A DNA stretch of 64,000 nt, taken from assembly GCA_023653785.1 (NCBI GenBank), contig JAMKCH010012676.1:56066-120065 (forward strand). The letters run 5' to 3'. Every line of letters begins with the position of its first letter. Position 1 is the stretch's first letter. Below, one piece after another: positions 1-11,340 of this stretch. Source of the stretch: Ophioderma brevispina. Taxonomy: Eukaryota > Echinodermata > Ophiuroidea > Amphilepidida > Ophiodermatidae. The position numbers and the translations under genes were made by a program. Under the pieces are notes generated by a model, which searched no databases, was not told the origin of the DNA, and saw nothing but the letters and a program-made list of their open reading frames with translations.

Positions 1-754
1 CAACAAATAAGCCCTAACACTCCTACACTGAACACCGTTGTATTTCTTATGTCAATATTTCTTTAGCATATTTGGAGGAAATAAATGAGCGAAATTATAA
101 AGAGCTACTGTGCAGTCACACCTGCGAGAATGGATCGAAATAGAAAGCTATAAAATTTGGATCACAAAATATGTCTTCCGATGAAATGAATGCAAATTGA
201 TTGGTGATAAACGTATTGATGTTTAAGGGTGAAAATAAGCATTGACCATCAGAGCTTGAAATTCCCTTTTTAAACCATCCAAATGGATAAAATTCCATTC
301 AATCTGAAAAAAGCGTTAAATTTGTTTAAATAGAAGATTTAACTTTTTTTGGTTAGAATATTATAACCTAGTCCTTCGGCCTTTCTTTGACACATACACC
401 GTTTGACACGCCGCTAACACTTCAGAAAACAACTGTAACGACTTTATGTTGTCTTTTCTTTACGCGTTTCCATAATATGGATATATTGAGCACGTCAAGT
501 GTTTGGAAAATTGGTCACCGTTTAAGTTTTTTATAGCTCCTATCGAGCATGAAGGCACAATTTTTCATTCTATTGTGGCGGTGCCTTTTGCTTTATTTGT
601 CGGTGCTCAATGGGCTCTCAATGCTTAAAACGTACAGACCACAGAGCAATTTTATACTGAATCGTGTTTATTTAAGTTTAGACCATTTGACCATGCTTTA
701 CTACCACATTTCATTCGACAACCAGATTTTTGCACGAATCTGCAGCAAATGAGT
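1..754. other. Gene-free AT-rich left edge
   Basis: I see no gene, no splice-flanked exon and no recognisable repeat here. The short open frames at 116-298 (minus) and 549-752 (plus) have no domain, no splice-site support and low-complexity composition. Confidence 0.5.
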
Positions 755-1345
755 CTTGTTCTGGAAATGTTTTCACCTTCCCTAAAAAAAAAAGATGTCA
801 ATGTTATCGTTTACAAAACACGTGGAATTTTAAGTTCTACAATGACCTACTTTCTGTTGTACGTGGTACAACCTGAGAAAAAAAAAAATGCAATCCGTTG
901 TACCGGAGACCCGGTGTAGAACAGTCCGGCGTACTTATAGTCCGGCTACAACGGTAAGGAATAGATCTCAATTCAGTTGACTCTTCACGCAACATTAGTT
1001 TCACGCTTTATTCCGTTATCGTCTATGGAGCCCGGACTATGGCTCCCGCCGGACTATAGTTGCTTTCACACCGGGACCAGAGAGATTACTTCTTTTCTCT
1101 GGAGGCAATATAAGTATTGGCCGTCCCTCTGATCATTCTTTTGCTGTTTTAATTACTACCACCATCTCATTCTACAACCAGCACGATTCTGCAGCAATTA
1201 TTTCTTTTTCTTGATAAGATTTAATGTTATCGTTCACAGATCATACCGTATTTAAGTTCAATAATGACCTACTTCTGGAGTGTTCTCTCCAGGTATTACG
1301 CGGTATAAACCAAGGAGAGATTATTTTGGAATTCGTTGTACCGGA
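755..1345. repeat. Diverged direct repeats flanking a MITE
   Basis: Two stretches, about 760-905 and 1180-1345, share the same order of blocks: an ATCTGCAGCAA block, an AATGTTATCGTT block, an AATGACCTAC block and a CGTTGTACCGGA block. They flank the MITE at 909-1076 and look like a short tandem duplication, or one repeat split and later duplicated. The copies differ by many substitutions, so the event is old. Confidence 0.55.
909..1076. mobile_element. MITE with CCCGGTGT inverted ends
   Basis: The left end reads CCCGGTGTAGAACAGTCCGG and the right end, reverse-complemented, begins CCCGGTGTGAAAGCAACTAT and continues into the same AGTCCGGC core. Both arms carry tandem copies of TATAGTCCGGC. No coding capacity is present, so this is a non-autonomous DNA transposon of roughly 165 bp. 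The superfamily is not certain because I cannot define a clean target-site duplication. Confidence 0.6.
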
Positions 1346-1479
1346 TTAACATTGATGGATGCCTCTTTTTCAAACGTGATACAGATTGATAAACTGCAAT
1401 CGGCTTTAATACTATACAGTCTCAAAATCTTCATATTAATGCGAATATAAATTAATGAAACAATAACATAGTAGATGTG

Positions 1480-3990
1480 AACAGAAACAAGCAAATGAAC
1501 ACCTGAACAAAAACGGAAAGACATAGCTGAGAGATTCAATAAGTTCTTTGTTGAAATTGGCCCCAAATTAGCCAGTCAGATCCATTCTCCATCCAGCTTC
1601 CATGATTTCCTAAAGACACTCTTGAAAAATCAGGGGTTTTTTTTCAATCCAACAACACCCAAGGAAATTCTTGATATTATCTCCAAATTCCGAAAATGGT
1701 AAGAGTTTTTGGTTTTGATGATGTTAGTCCCTCTATAGTTAAACAAATTTCCCCCTTCATCTGTCAACCACTTGCCCATGTCTTTAATCTTTCCCTTTCT
1801 ACTGGTGTTTTCCCTGCTGAACTGAAAGTTTCTAACGTCATTCCAGTTTTCAAGAAGGATGACCCACACTCATTTTCCAATTATCGTCCTATTTCACTTC
1901 TACCTAGTTTCTCTAAAATCCTCGAACGCCTGATCTACAATAGGCTTGACAATTTTCTCTCTTCGCACAATATCCTTCACCCCAATCAATATGGCTTCAG
2001 GAAACAGCATTCCACTGATCTGGCTCTACTAGACATTTATGATAAAATTCTTCGGCTCTCTCAATTGATCATCCTACCATTGGTATCTTTCTTGACCTAT
2101 CTAAGGCGTTCCACACCATAGACCATTCTATTCTCCTAAAAGCTTTCCCATTATGGTATACGTAGAACTCCCTTAGCACTTCTTGCAGACTATCTTTCTG
2201 ATAGGCAATAGACAACAATTTATCCTGTTTTGATACTCATCCGTCTGGTCCGGCGTCTTCCTGTTGAATGCGGTGTCCCACAAGGCTCTATACTTGGGCC
2301 TATTCTTTTCCTTTTCTATGTGAACGACATCCCCCATTCCTCTGATCTTCTTTCTTTTGTTCTATTTGCAGATGACACTAACATATTCCTCTCTCATACC
2401 AACCTAGATACCCTCATAAAAACATTCAACACTGAAATGGTTCATGTCACAAATTCAGTGGTTTAAAGCAAATAAGCCCTCACTCACTATATACATTCAC
2501 TTCACCAAAAAGTCTAACAGACTCCCTAAACATGCTAAACTCAACATTTACAAATTGATAACTCCAAAATTAATCCCGTAAATAACACTACTTTTCTAGG
2601 CGTTGTAATTGACAAACATATGAACAGGAAAGACCATATCTCCAAGATCGCAAATCAAGTGTCTAGAAGTATTGGTGTTCTTAAAACACTCAAATACACC
2701 CAAAACCCGATGTCCTGTTCACATTATCATGATTATACAATACTCTTGTTCTTCCCTATATTTCATACAGTAATATTGCCTAGGCAATTTCGAATAATAC
2801 ACTTAACCTATCTCACTGTCCCTGGAACTCAAAGAATCCAATTCACCTTGATAGACTATTTAAATTTAAAAAATGAGCAATCCGTATTTGTACTGGTTCT
2901 CCCTATTTAACTCATCCTAAACAATTATTCCACAAGCTAAAAACACTTAACATATTCGATATAAATACGCTTCAAACAGCAATCTTCCTGTACCGCTATA
3001 TGCTAATAATAACCTTCCCAAATCATTTGAAAACCTCTTCTATAAACACAAAGATATTCATTAATATAACTCTAACATGCCAACACTTTTATTCCAATTA
3101 AACCTACTTCCGGTCCTAGGATATGGAATTCCTTTGACCAAAATATAAAATCATCAAAATCAGTCAATAAATTTAAATCAACTTTTTAAAAGTCAACTAA
3201 TTTCCAAATACTATTACGTTAACTAATTGGTTTTCCTTGTTTTTATTTTACATTATCCGCTGAATTTACTTAAAACTTTACCATAACTTCCATTGCATAA
3301 ATTACATACCATTACTCAGGATTAACATAAATAATACTATTCAAATTTAAATCGGTATGTGCGAACTATCAATTTCCTGCATCCGTCAACATCTTGGCCT
3401 ATTAACATTCTATTACTAGGCTCCAGTTCGTTGTACTTATTCTGCACTCTTACCGTTATCTCACTCATTAACTTCGCCATCTCAACCGTTATGTTTTATC
3501 AGAGAATCTTCTCTGGTTTTATACCCTGATATTATACGGTACACATTAATGACAATCACTTCCTGTAACCCCCGGTCCTGCCCTGTCTTGTTTTGTCCTG
3601 CTGTCTTGTTTTGTCCCGCCTTTGATGACCCTCAATAAGTTACACTTTCTACTGGGTGGGGTCAATCTTAAAGTTCAGTTGATCTTAATGGCCGGCCTCT
3701 CCGACACACATCCTCCCCCATACTCATTATTATTATTTCACCAAATTATTATGACTTTCTATAATCGTTTGTGTTTAAATGACCAAATCTTAACTGTAAT
3801 ACAACTCACGTAATATATATAATTATTATAGATTTGAATTTGGATGTGTATTGTATTCATTATTGTGTATTGCATATACACTGTATATCATTCTTTTTTG
3901 TTTAAACACTATAATTCGATTACGTTATTGTATTGTTGTATAATCATGGAAGTTGAGGTGTGAATAAACTAATGTCTATGTCTATGAAAA
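1480..3990 (+). mobile_element. Non-LTR retrotransposon fragment (LINE A), copy 1
   Basis: This is a 5'-truncated LINE containing part of a reverse-transcriptase domain followed by a long AT-rich 3' region. The 3' end lies near 3965-3990, where a GTGAATAAACTAATGTCTATG stretch ends in short TCTATG repeats, a tail style seen in CR1/L2/Jockey-type elements. No endonuclease domain or ORF1 is visible. The strand is set by the RT reading direction. Copy 2 lies at 5240-7765. Confidence 0.75.
1520..2910 (+). pseudogene. Broken reverse transcriptase of LINE A, copy 1
   Basis: Reverse-transcriptase blocks can be read across several frames. They include an FNKFF..IGPKLA linker (about 1533-1570), GFDDVSPSIVK, the NYRPISLLPSFSKILERLI block (about 1880-1935) and QYGFRKQHSTDLAL (about 1987-2030). 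Downstream are [20 protein letters not shown] (about 2270-2330) and the catalytic FADDT motif (about 2366-2382), then a FLGVVIDKHMNRKDHI-like thumb (about 2597-2640). At least three frame changes separate these blocks, so it cannot make an active enzyme as written. The YADD box reads FADD, the usual form in CR1/Jockey-type LINEs. Family assignment below that level is open. Confidence 0.8.
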
Positions 3991-4845
3991 AATTGTAAGT
4001 TACAGATGAATTTACATCACAGCAACTGAGAACCAATTTTGGACTTATGTTGTCTCAGCGATTCCTTTGAAAATTGAAGTGACCCGCTTTTGCTTTGGAG
4101 AACATTTTGGTTGTTCCACACATATTTTCACATTGTTATCCAATCACAGTCGACTAGTTTCTTGCCAATAAGGATCAAAAAGAAAAATACGTTTGTAGAT
4201 GTATCGGAATGAGTGTACAGAGTAAAAGAGTAAATTTTATCTTAGGGCGATAGAAAAGAGTCATGGCAGCCAAGATCCCGAGATTAAAACCTTTTGAAAT
4301 TCAGACAATTTTAAGTCATTCAAAGCAGTGAATGACTGAAAGCATTGCGTCGAATCATTGGTTTCACAACATTGCAATGTTCTTGTTTTTTATCAACATG
4401 GCGGACGATCAAAGCTCAGATCAAAGTGGATTTACATGTATATACCTTAATCCAAGTACTTGGATTGACCATCAGGTTCCATTCGTTACTTTGCAAACTT
4501 ACAGACGGGTTAGTTCGGCAATTTTCTCTTTAACAAGTGAGACTTTCGATTACGCCAATCATGATGATCAATTATCACGTTCTAAAGGTATTATGCTAAG
4601 GTAATGTTTAGTTTACCCAATTACTTTATCACCTTTGTAGATATGCTGGGTTACTACTTACCCAATGACGTACAATCATGGCCCGAAGTAGATGCGGGAG
4701 TAGTTGAGATATCAAGGGTCGTCGTCTACAATAATATTTGGTTTCGATGATGAATATACGAAAATTTCACCTAAAAAAAAGCAAAGAAGTATTTAAAGTG
4801 AGTAGTCGTTGAATACTAGTACATTATGCATAGTTAGGCCTATGT
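3991..4845. other. Segment between LINE A and LINE B; unidentified open frame
   Basis: Between the two LINE fragments lies 850 bp without recognised homology. A plus-strand open frame from ATGGCGGACGATC (about 4398) to 4604 has a good translation-start context and a mixed composition, but no domain I know. It is broken by indels in the second block copy (about 8169-8370), so there is no support for function. Confidence 0.35.
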
Positions 4846-4849
4846 AGTT

Positions 4850-5234
4850 ATGGCAATAACTGATCTTGTAGATAAAATAAATAATTCAATTGAACGCAAT
4901 GAACATACAGTTGGAGTATATCTCGATTTATCAAAAGCGTTTGATACCATTGATCACCATATTTTACTTCATAAATTGGAACATTATGGTATTAGGGGTG
5001 TAGTATTGGAATGGTTTAAAAGTTACCTGAATAACAGAAACCAGTTTGTATAATTATAACTCTAGTAAATCGACACTTAGAGAAATTTCATGTGGTGTGC
5101 CACAAGGGTCAATTTTAGGACCACTATTATTTATTTTATATGTTAATGATATTGTGAACACTTCATCTAAATTACAGTTCATCCTTTTTGCTGACGATAC
5201 TACTATACTTTATAATAAAGATATTTGCAAATGA
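4850..5234 (+). pseudogene. Reverse-transcriptase fragment of LINE B, copy 1
   Basis: This RT palm fragment reads [19 protein letters not shown] (about 4913-4970), [15 protein letters not shown], then, after a one-base frame change at about 5050, [22 protein letters not shown] and the catalytic LFADDT (about 5188-5205). [11 protein letters not shown] contains the first catalytic aspartate and FADD the other two. It is truncated on the left at about 4845 and cut on the right by the duplication junction. It is distinct from LINE A: the shared RT motifs differ at many positions. Confidence 0.8.
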
Positions 5235-5237
5235 AAA

Positions 5238-8200
5238 TAGTAGATGTGAACGAAACAAGCAATGAACCCTTACAAAAACGGAAAGACCTAGCTGAGAGAT
5301 CAATAGAGTTCTTTGTGAAATTGGCCCCAAATTAGCCAGTCAGACCCATTCTCCAACCAGCTTCCTATTTCCTAACGACAACTCTTGAAATCAGGGTTTT
5401 TTCAATCCAACAACAAAACACCCAAGGAAATTCTTGATATTAATCTCCACAATTCCGAAAATGGTACGAGTTTTTTTGTGTTTTTGATGATGGTTAGTCC
5501 CTCTATAGTTAAAGAAATTTCCCCCTTCATCTGTCAACCACTTTTGCCCATGTCTTTATCTTTCCTTTCTACTGGGTTTTTCCTTCCCTGCTGAACTGCA
5601 AAGTTCTAACGTCATTTCCCTTTCAAGAAGGAAGGACCCGCCCTCATTTTCATTATTATCGTCTATTTCTTCTACCTAGTTTTCTCTTAGCAAAAATCCT
5701 ACAACGCCTATCTACAATAGGCTGACATTTTCTCTCTTCGCACAATACCTTCACCCCATCAATATGGCTTCAGGAAACGGCATTCCACTGATCTGGCTCT
5801 ACTGGACATTATGATAAAATTTTTTCCTTCGGCTCTCTCAATTGATCATTCCGACCACTTGGTATCTTTCTGGAACCTATCTAGGCGTTCCACAACCATA
5901 GACATTCTATTTCTCCTACCAAGCTTTCCCATTATGTCTCGTAGAACTCCCTTAGCACTTCCTTGCAGACTATCTTTCTGATAGGCAATAGGCAACAATT
6001 TTCCTGTTTTTGATACTCATCCGTCCGTGTCCGGCGTCTTCCTGTTTAATGCGGTGTCCCACAAGTCTCTATACTTGGGCCTCTTCTTCCTTTTGTCTAT
6101 GTGAAGACATCCCCCATTCCTCTGATCGTCTTTCTTTTGTTCTATTTGCAATGCACTACATATCCTCTCTCATAACCACCCTAGATACCCTCATAAAAAC
6201 ATTCAACACTGAAATGTTCATGTCACAAATTCAGTGGTTTAAAGCAATAATCACTCACTCACTATATACATTCACTTCACCAAAAGTCTACAGACTCTAA
6301 CATGCCTAAACTACATTTCCCAATGATTAACATCCAAACTTAATCCCGTAAATAACACTACTTTTCTAGGCGTTGTAATACAACATAATGAAACAGGAGA
6401 GACCATATCTCCAAGATCGCAAATCAAGTGTCAGAAGTATTGTGTTCTTAAAAAACATCTCAAATCCAACACCCAAAACCCGATGTCCTGTTCACATTAT
6501 CATGATTATACAACTTGTTTCCTTCCTATCTTTCATACGTCCTATGGCCTAGGCAATTTCGAAGAATACACTTATAACCTATCTCACTGTCCCTGGAAAT
6601 CAAATAATCCAATTCACCTTGATATAGTACTATTTCAATTTAAAAAATGAGCATCCGTATTGTAATGGTTCCTCCCTATTTAACTCATCCTAAACAATTA
6701 TTCCACAGCTAAAAACACTTACATATGCGATATAAATACGCTTCAAACCATAATCTTCCTGTAACCGCTATAATGCTAATAATACCTTCGCCAAATCATT
6801 TGAAAACCCTTCTATAAACCAAGATTCATTAATAGAACTCTAACATGCCAACACTTTTATTCCAATTAAACCTACTTCCGGTCCTAGATATGGATTCCGT
6901 TTGACCAAATATAAATCATCAAAATCAGTCAAGTAATTTAAATCACTTTTTAAAAGTCAACTAATTTCCCAAATACTATTACGTAACTATTGGTTTTCCT
7001 TCCTTGTTTTTATTTTACATTCATAAACAAACTCTGAGAATTTATTACTTAAACACTCAATTACCATAACTATCAATTGCATAAATTTACGTACCATTAC
7101 TCAGGATTAACATAAATAATACTATCATTTAAATCGGTATGTGCTAACTCTCAATTTCCTGCATCCCGTCCAACATCTTGGCCTATTAACATTCTATTAC
7201 TAGGCTCCAGTTCGTTTGACTTATTCTGCACTCTTACCGTTATCTCACAATAACTTCGCCATCTCAACGTTTTATTTTATCAGAGAATCTTCTCTGGTTT
7301 TATACCCTGATATTATAACGGTCGCACCTTTACAATGGACAATCATTTCCTGTAACCCCCGGTCCTGCCCTGTCTTGTTTTGTCCCTGCTGTTTGTTTTT
7401 GTCCCCCTTTTGATGACCCTATCATAATTACCCTTTCTACTGGGACATGGGTCAATCTTAAATTTTCATTTGATCTTATGGCCGGCCTCTCCTACACACA
7501 TCCTCCCCCATACTCATTATTATTATTTCCAAATGATTAGTATTCTACTTCTATATAGTTTGTGTTTTAAATGACCAACTCTTAAGTTAATACAAACTCC
7601 ATTTGAATTTTGGATGTGTCTTTGTATCATTATTGTGTATTGCATATACACTGTATAGTCCTTCTTTTTTGTTTAACACTATAATTCGATTACTTTATTG
7701 TATTGATGTATATTCACGGAAGTTGAGGTGTGAATACACTAATGTCTATTTTCTATGAAAAAATTGTAAGTACAGATTAATTACATCAACAGCAACTGCA
7801 GACCATTTTGGACTTATGTTTCTACAGGCGATTCCTTTGAAAATTGAAGTGACCCGCGTTTGCTTGAGAGAACAGTTTGGTTGTTCCACACAGATTTTCA
7901 CATTGTTATCCAATCACAGTCTACTAGTTTTTCTTGCGCATAAGGGATCAAAAAGAAAAATACGTTTGTAGAGGTATCGGAATGAGTGTACAGCGTAAAA
8001 TAGTAAATTTCTCTTATGGCATCGAAAAGATCATGGCAAGCCAAGATCCCGAGATTAACACCTTTTGATTCAGACAATTTTTAATCATTCAGCAGTGAAT
8101 GACTGCAAGCATTGCGTCGAATCATTGGTTTCACACATTGCAATGTTCTTTATGTTTTTTTAATCAACATGGCGGACGATCAAGCTCATATCAGTGGATT

Positions 8201-9014
8201 TACATGTACTCTACCTTAATCAAGTACCTTGGATTGCGCATCATTCCATGCGTTACTTTGCAAACTTAAGACGGGTTAGTTCGGCAATTTTCTCTTTAAC
8301 AAGTGAGACTTTCGATTACGCCAATCATGATGATCAATTATCACGTTCTAAAGGTATTATGCTAAGGTAATGATTAGTTTTACCTCAATAACTTTATCAC
8401 CTTTGTAGAATCTGGGTTCCTACTGCCCAATGACGTCAACATGGCCGAAGTAGATCGGGAAGTATTGAGATATCAATGGTGTCGTCGTCTAGAACCATAA
8501 TATTGGTTTCGATGATGAATAACGAAAATTCACCTAAAAAAAAGCAAAGACGTATTTAAAGTGAGTAGTCCGTTGAATACTAGTAAATTATGCATAGTTT
8601 AGGCCTTGTAGTTATGGCCATAACTGATTTGTGATAAAATACAATCATTCAATTGACGCAATGAACATACAGTTTGGAGTGATCTCGATTTCGCAAAGCG
8701 TTTGCAATAACCATTGTCACCATAGTTTATACTATTTACTTCTAATTTGGAACATTATGTTATTAGGGGTGGAGTATTGGAAGGGTTTAATAAAGTTACC
8801 TGAATAACAGAAACCAGTTTTGTTATAATTATAACTCTAGTAAATCGACGCTTATAGAGAAATTTCATGTTGGTGTGCCACAAAGGGTCAATTTTAGGAC
8901 AATATTATTTATTTTATATGTTATGATATTGTGAACACTTCATCTAAATTACAGTTTCCTCCGTTTGCTAACGATACTACTATACTTTATAATAAAGATT
9001 TTGAAAATGAAAAT
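5238..9014 (+). repeat. Tandem duplication, unit 2 (indel-rich copy)
   Basis: This is a near-full-length copy of 1470-5237. It differs mainly by scattered 1-3 base insertions and deletions, often single extra or missing bases, not by the substitutions expected of an old duplication. For example, the codons that are open at 4850-5234 are broken by several indels at 8620-9010. Sequence leaving the right end (9015 onward) continues LINE B, so the true right flank attaches to this unit. The indel pattern resembles uncorrected long-read sequence. Confidence 0.85.
5240..7765 (+). mobile_element. LINE A, copy 2, indel-ridden
   Basis: This is the same element as 1480-3990 inside the second block copy. 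RT landmarks persist at the DNA level, including the ISPFICQPL block (about 5517-5545), NYRPIS-equivalent DNA near 5640, and the DIPHSSD block near 6105-6125. Reading frames are cut every few dozen bases. The 3' tail near 7730-7760 again carries the GTGAATAC.CTAATGTCTAT signature. Confidence 0.75.
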
Positions 9015-9425
9015 GTATGATCATTGAAGAATTAAAAAATTAACAACTGTTTAATGCTACAACGCTCAATAATGTTACCAAACAAACTATATATACATGG
9101 GTCACAGCTAACAAAACATGTACTATAAAAGTCATTTGGATGTCATCTAGACGGTACAAACTGTTTTCGAGTACGCAAAGCCAATTCCTCGGTGTACCCG
9201 TAATTGACGAAATTTGACATGGAAAGACCCTATGACGGCATTGCTATAATACTACTCTATAAAAATATAGGTATTCCTAACAATGAACATTTCGTAACCC
9301 AATATATATTTCACACTATATTGTACGCTAATTTTACCATACATCAGCTACGGAATACTCGCAGGGGAAATACAATGAAATTCATTTGGATAAGCTTTTT
9401 TTTTAAGTTATAAACAACCGTGCCT
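8615..9425 (+). pseudogene. LINE B, copy 2, continuing into unique right flank
   Basis: The first 400 bp repeats 4845-5234 with many indels. It then continues beyond the duplication (9015-9420) through the RT thumb: residues can be read for a QRSIMLPNKLYI-type segment near 9061-9095 and QFLGV at about 9181-9195, followed by VIDE and GKT. This QFLGV..ID.. block is the expected sequence 100-130 residues after FADD, so the right flank belongs to the same LINE. Stops and frame changes make it a dead fragment. Confidence 0.65.
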
Positions 9426-9659
9426 TGTAAGAATACTCTCAGGTACCGCATTACGATGTCATTCTGCACCATTCTTTAAAGCATGTTTTGCTCTTCAAAC
9501 ATTCTACTGATCAATTACCCGGCAATATTTGAGAAGATTTTACTAAAATAATATTCCTAGATCATTAACCAGAATATAAATGATTCTCACTTAATGAAAA
9601 ATACACGTCGCGGTTTTCGAACCGCTAAATCCCCTGGCGGGAGCGGGTTTACAAATTTT
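9426..9659. other. Short unique spacer before the minisatellite
   Basis: No gene is seen. Around 9608-9650 there is a GC-richer inverted motif (CGCGGTTTTCGAACCG). Its reverse complement resembles a tRNA T-arm, but no complete cloverleaf can be drawn. Confidence 0.4.
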
Positions 9660-10870
9660 AAATAATCTGCTTGGCAAAATTACCCCCCTTAAACCCCAAA
9701 ATCCTTGAAACAACCCCTTTAACCCGGACAACCCACCTTAAACCCAAACAATCCCCCTTAAGCCAGACAACCCCCTTAAAAACCCGACACCCTGTGCACG
9801 TCCGCGCAAGCCTACGCACATGCGCGCATAACTTGCATGCGCGTGCATGTGTGCCCGTCGTGCGGCTTAGTATACCGTATTATGTCCACAGAAACCCCTT
9901 AAACCCCAAAACCCCCCCTTAAACCCAAATCCCTTAACCCCCAACAACCCCCCTTAAACCTGGACAACCCGAAACCCCCTTTAACTTGTGCAACCCACCT
10001 TAAACCACAACAAGCCCCAACCCAGACAAACCACCTTAAACCCGACAACCCTTTAAAAAAAACCGACAACCCACCTTTAACCCCCCACATCCCCCTTAAT
10101 CCAGACAACCCCCCTTAACCCGGAACAGACCCCTTTAAACCCAGAACAACCCACCTGAAACCCCCACAATTCCCCCTTAAACCCAACAACCCCCTTAACT
10201 CTGGGACAACCCCCCTTAAACCCGGAACAACCCCCCTTAAACCTTGACAACCCCCCTTAAAGTCGTGCAACCCACCTTAAACCACAGCAAGCCCCCTTAG
10301 CCCAGACAACCCCCTTAAAAAACCCGGACAACCACTTTCAACAAACCCAAAAACCAACCTTAAACCCCAACATCCCCCTTAAGTTAAGACAACCACGCAC
10401 CCCTTAAACCCGGACAACCCCCCTTAAACCCAGACACCCACCTTAAACATGGAAACCCCCTTAAACATCGTGCACCCACTTAAACCACAACAAGCCCCCT
10501 TAATCCCAGACAACCCCCCTTAACCAACAATCCCTCTTAAACCCAACAACCCCCCTAAAGCTGCACAACCCCCTTAAACCCAGAACCCCCTACCCCCCCT
10601 TAAATAAACATGGACACCCCCCATTAAACTCGTTGCAACCCACCTTAAACCACAACAACACAAGCCCCCTTAAGCCCAACATCCCCTTAAAGCTGGACAC
10701 CCACCCCCCTTAACCCGGACAACCCCCCTAACCAGAAACCCCCTTTAAACCCCAGACACCCACCCTAAACCCCAACAATCCCCCTGAAACCCCATCCCAC
10801 AACCCCCTTAAGGCTGGACACCCCCCCTTAAACCCTGACACCCCCCTTACCGGACAACCCACCTAAACCT
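9660..10870. repeat. C-rich ~20-bp minisatellite
   Basis: Roughly 50-60 tandem variants of a CCCCCTTAAACCCGGACAAC-like unit occupy 1.2 kb. Units vary by small indels. A unique 110-bp insert (about 9786-9892) rich in alternating purine-pyrimidine GTGCGCATGC interrupts it. The C and G strands are strongly asymmetric, and the complementary strand carries GGGG runs every 10-20 bases. The long open frames in it (for example 9899-10108 on the minus strand) are by-products of the repeat. Confidence 0.85.
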
Positions 10871-10874
10871 AATC

Positions 10875-11340
10875 AGCGCGCGAGTACATGATCCCACCCC
10901 TCCATCAAGTTCATCACATCATCAAAATCGGACTTATGATCTGTCAGATAGTTTGTTCACAATCTTTTTTGGGTAAAAATCCGCAAATTAACAACTCCTT
11001 AATTGTGCATATTAGGTACCTAATTAGCCTATCCAGCGGACCATACTCTAATCAGATGAAGGGCATGCAGTCCGATCCCCCCCACCCACCAAGTCAACTC
11101 ACCATAACCCTTATGGGTCTCAAGTTATCGCGTTCACAAGATTGTTTTTGGGGGTAAAAATACCCCGCCAAATTAACTCATTAATTATGCAATTAGGTAC
11201 CTAATTAGCATATCCACGCCCATAATCTAATCATATGAAGGGCAATGGAGTCTCGAATATCCCACCCCCAGTTTTACAATCACCATAACCCTTATGGGTC
11301 TCATGTTATCGCGTCACACAAGATTTTGTTGGCCGACGGC
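10875..11340. repeat. ~180-bp tandem repeat, two and a half units
   Basis: Units share AATTAACTCATTAATTATGC, then AGGTACCTAATTAGC, TCTAATCA.ATGAAGGGC, a C-run, and ACCATAACCCTTATGGGTCT followed by TTATCGCGT. One partial unit (about 10875-10985) and two full units (about 10986-11160 and 11161-11340) are visible. It directly adjoins the minisatellite. Confidence 0.7.

Larger units (their letters stand above)
1470..5237 (+). repeat. Tandem duplication, unit 1 (3.77 kb)
   Basis: This block starts with AGTAGATGTGAAC and is repeated in full from 5238 to 9014. Every sub-feature recurs in the same order: LINE A reverse-transcriptase fragment, LINE A 3' region, a middle segment with an ATGGCGGACGATC motif, and the LINE B fragment. 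Unit 1 is the cleaner version. The junction at about 5237 joins the end of the block (after AAATGAAAAT) directly to its start. LINE B carries on past the block end only after unit 2. Confidence 0.85.

Noticed and set aside
9605..9660. tRNA T-arm-like motif
   Set aside because: No acceptor, D or anticodon arms can be folded around it.
9660..11340. CRISPR-like spaced repeats
   Set aside because: Repeats are degenerate and contiguous with no unique spacers of constant length, and the DNA is clearly eukaryotic.
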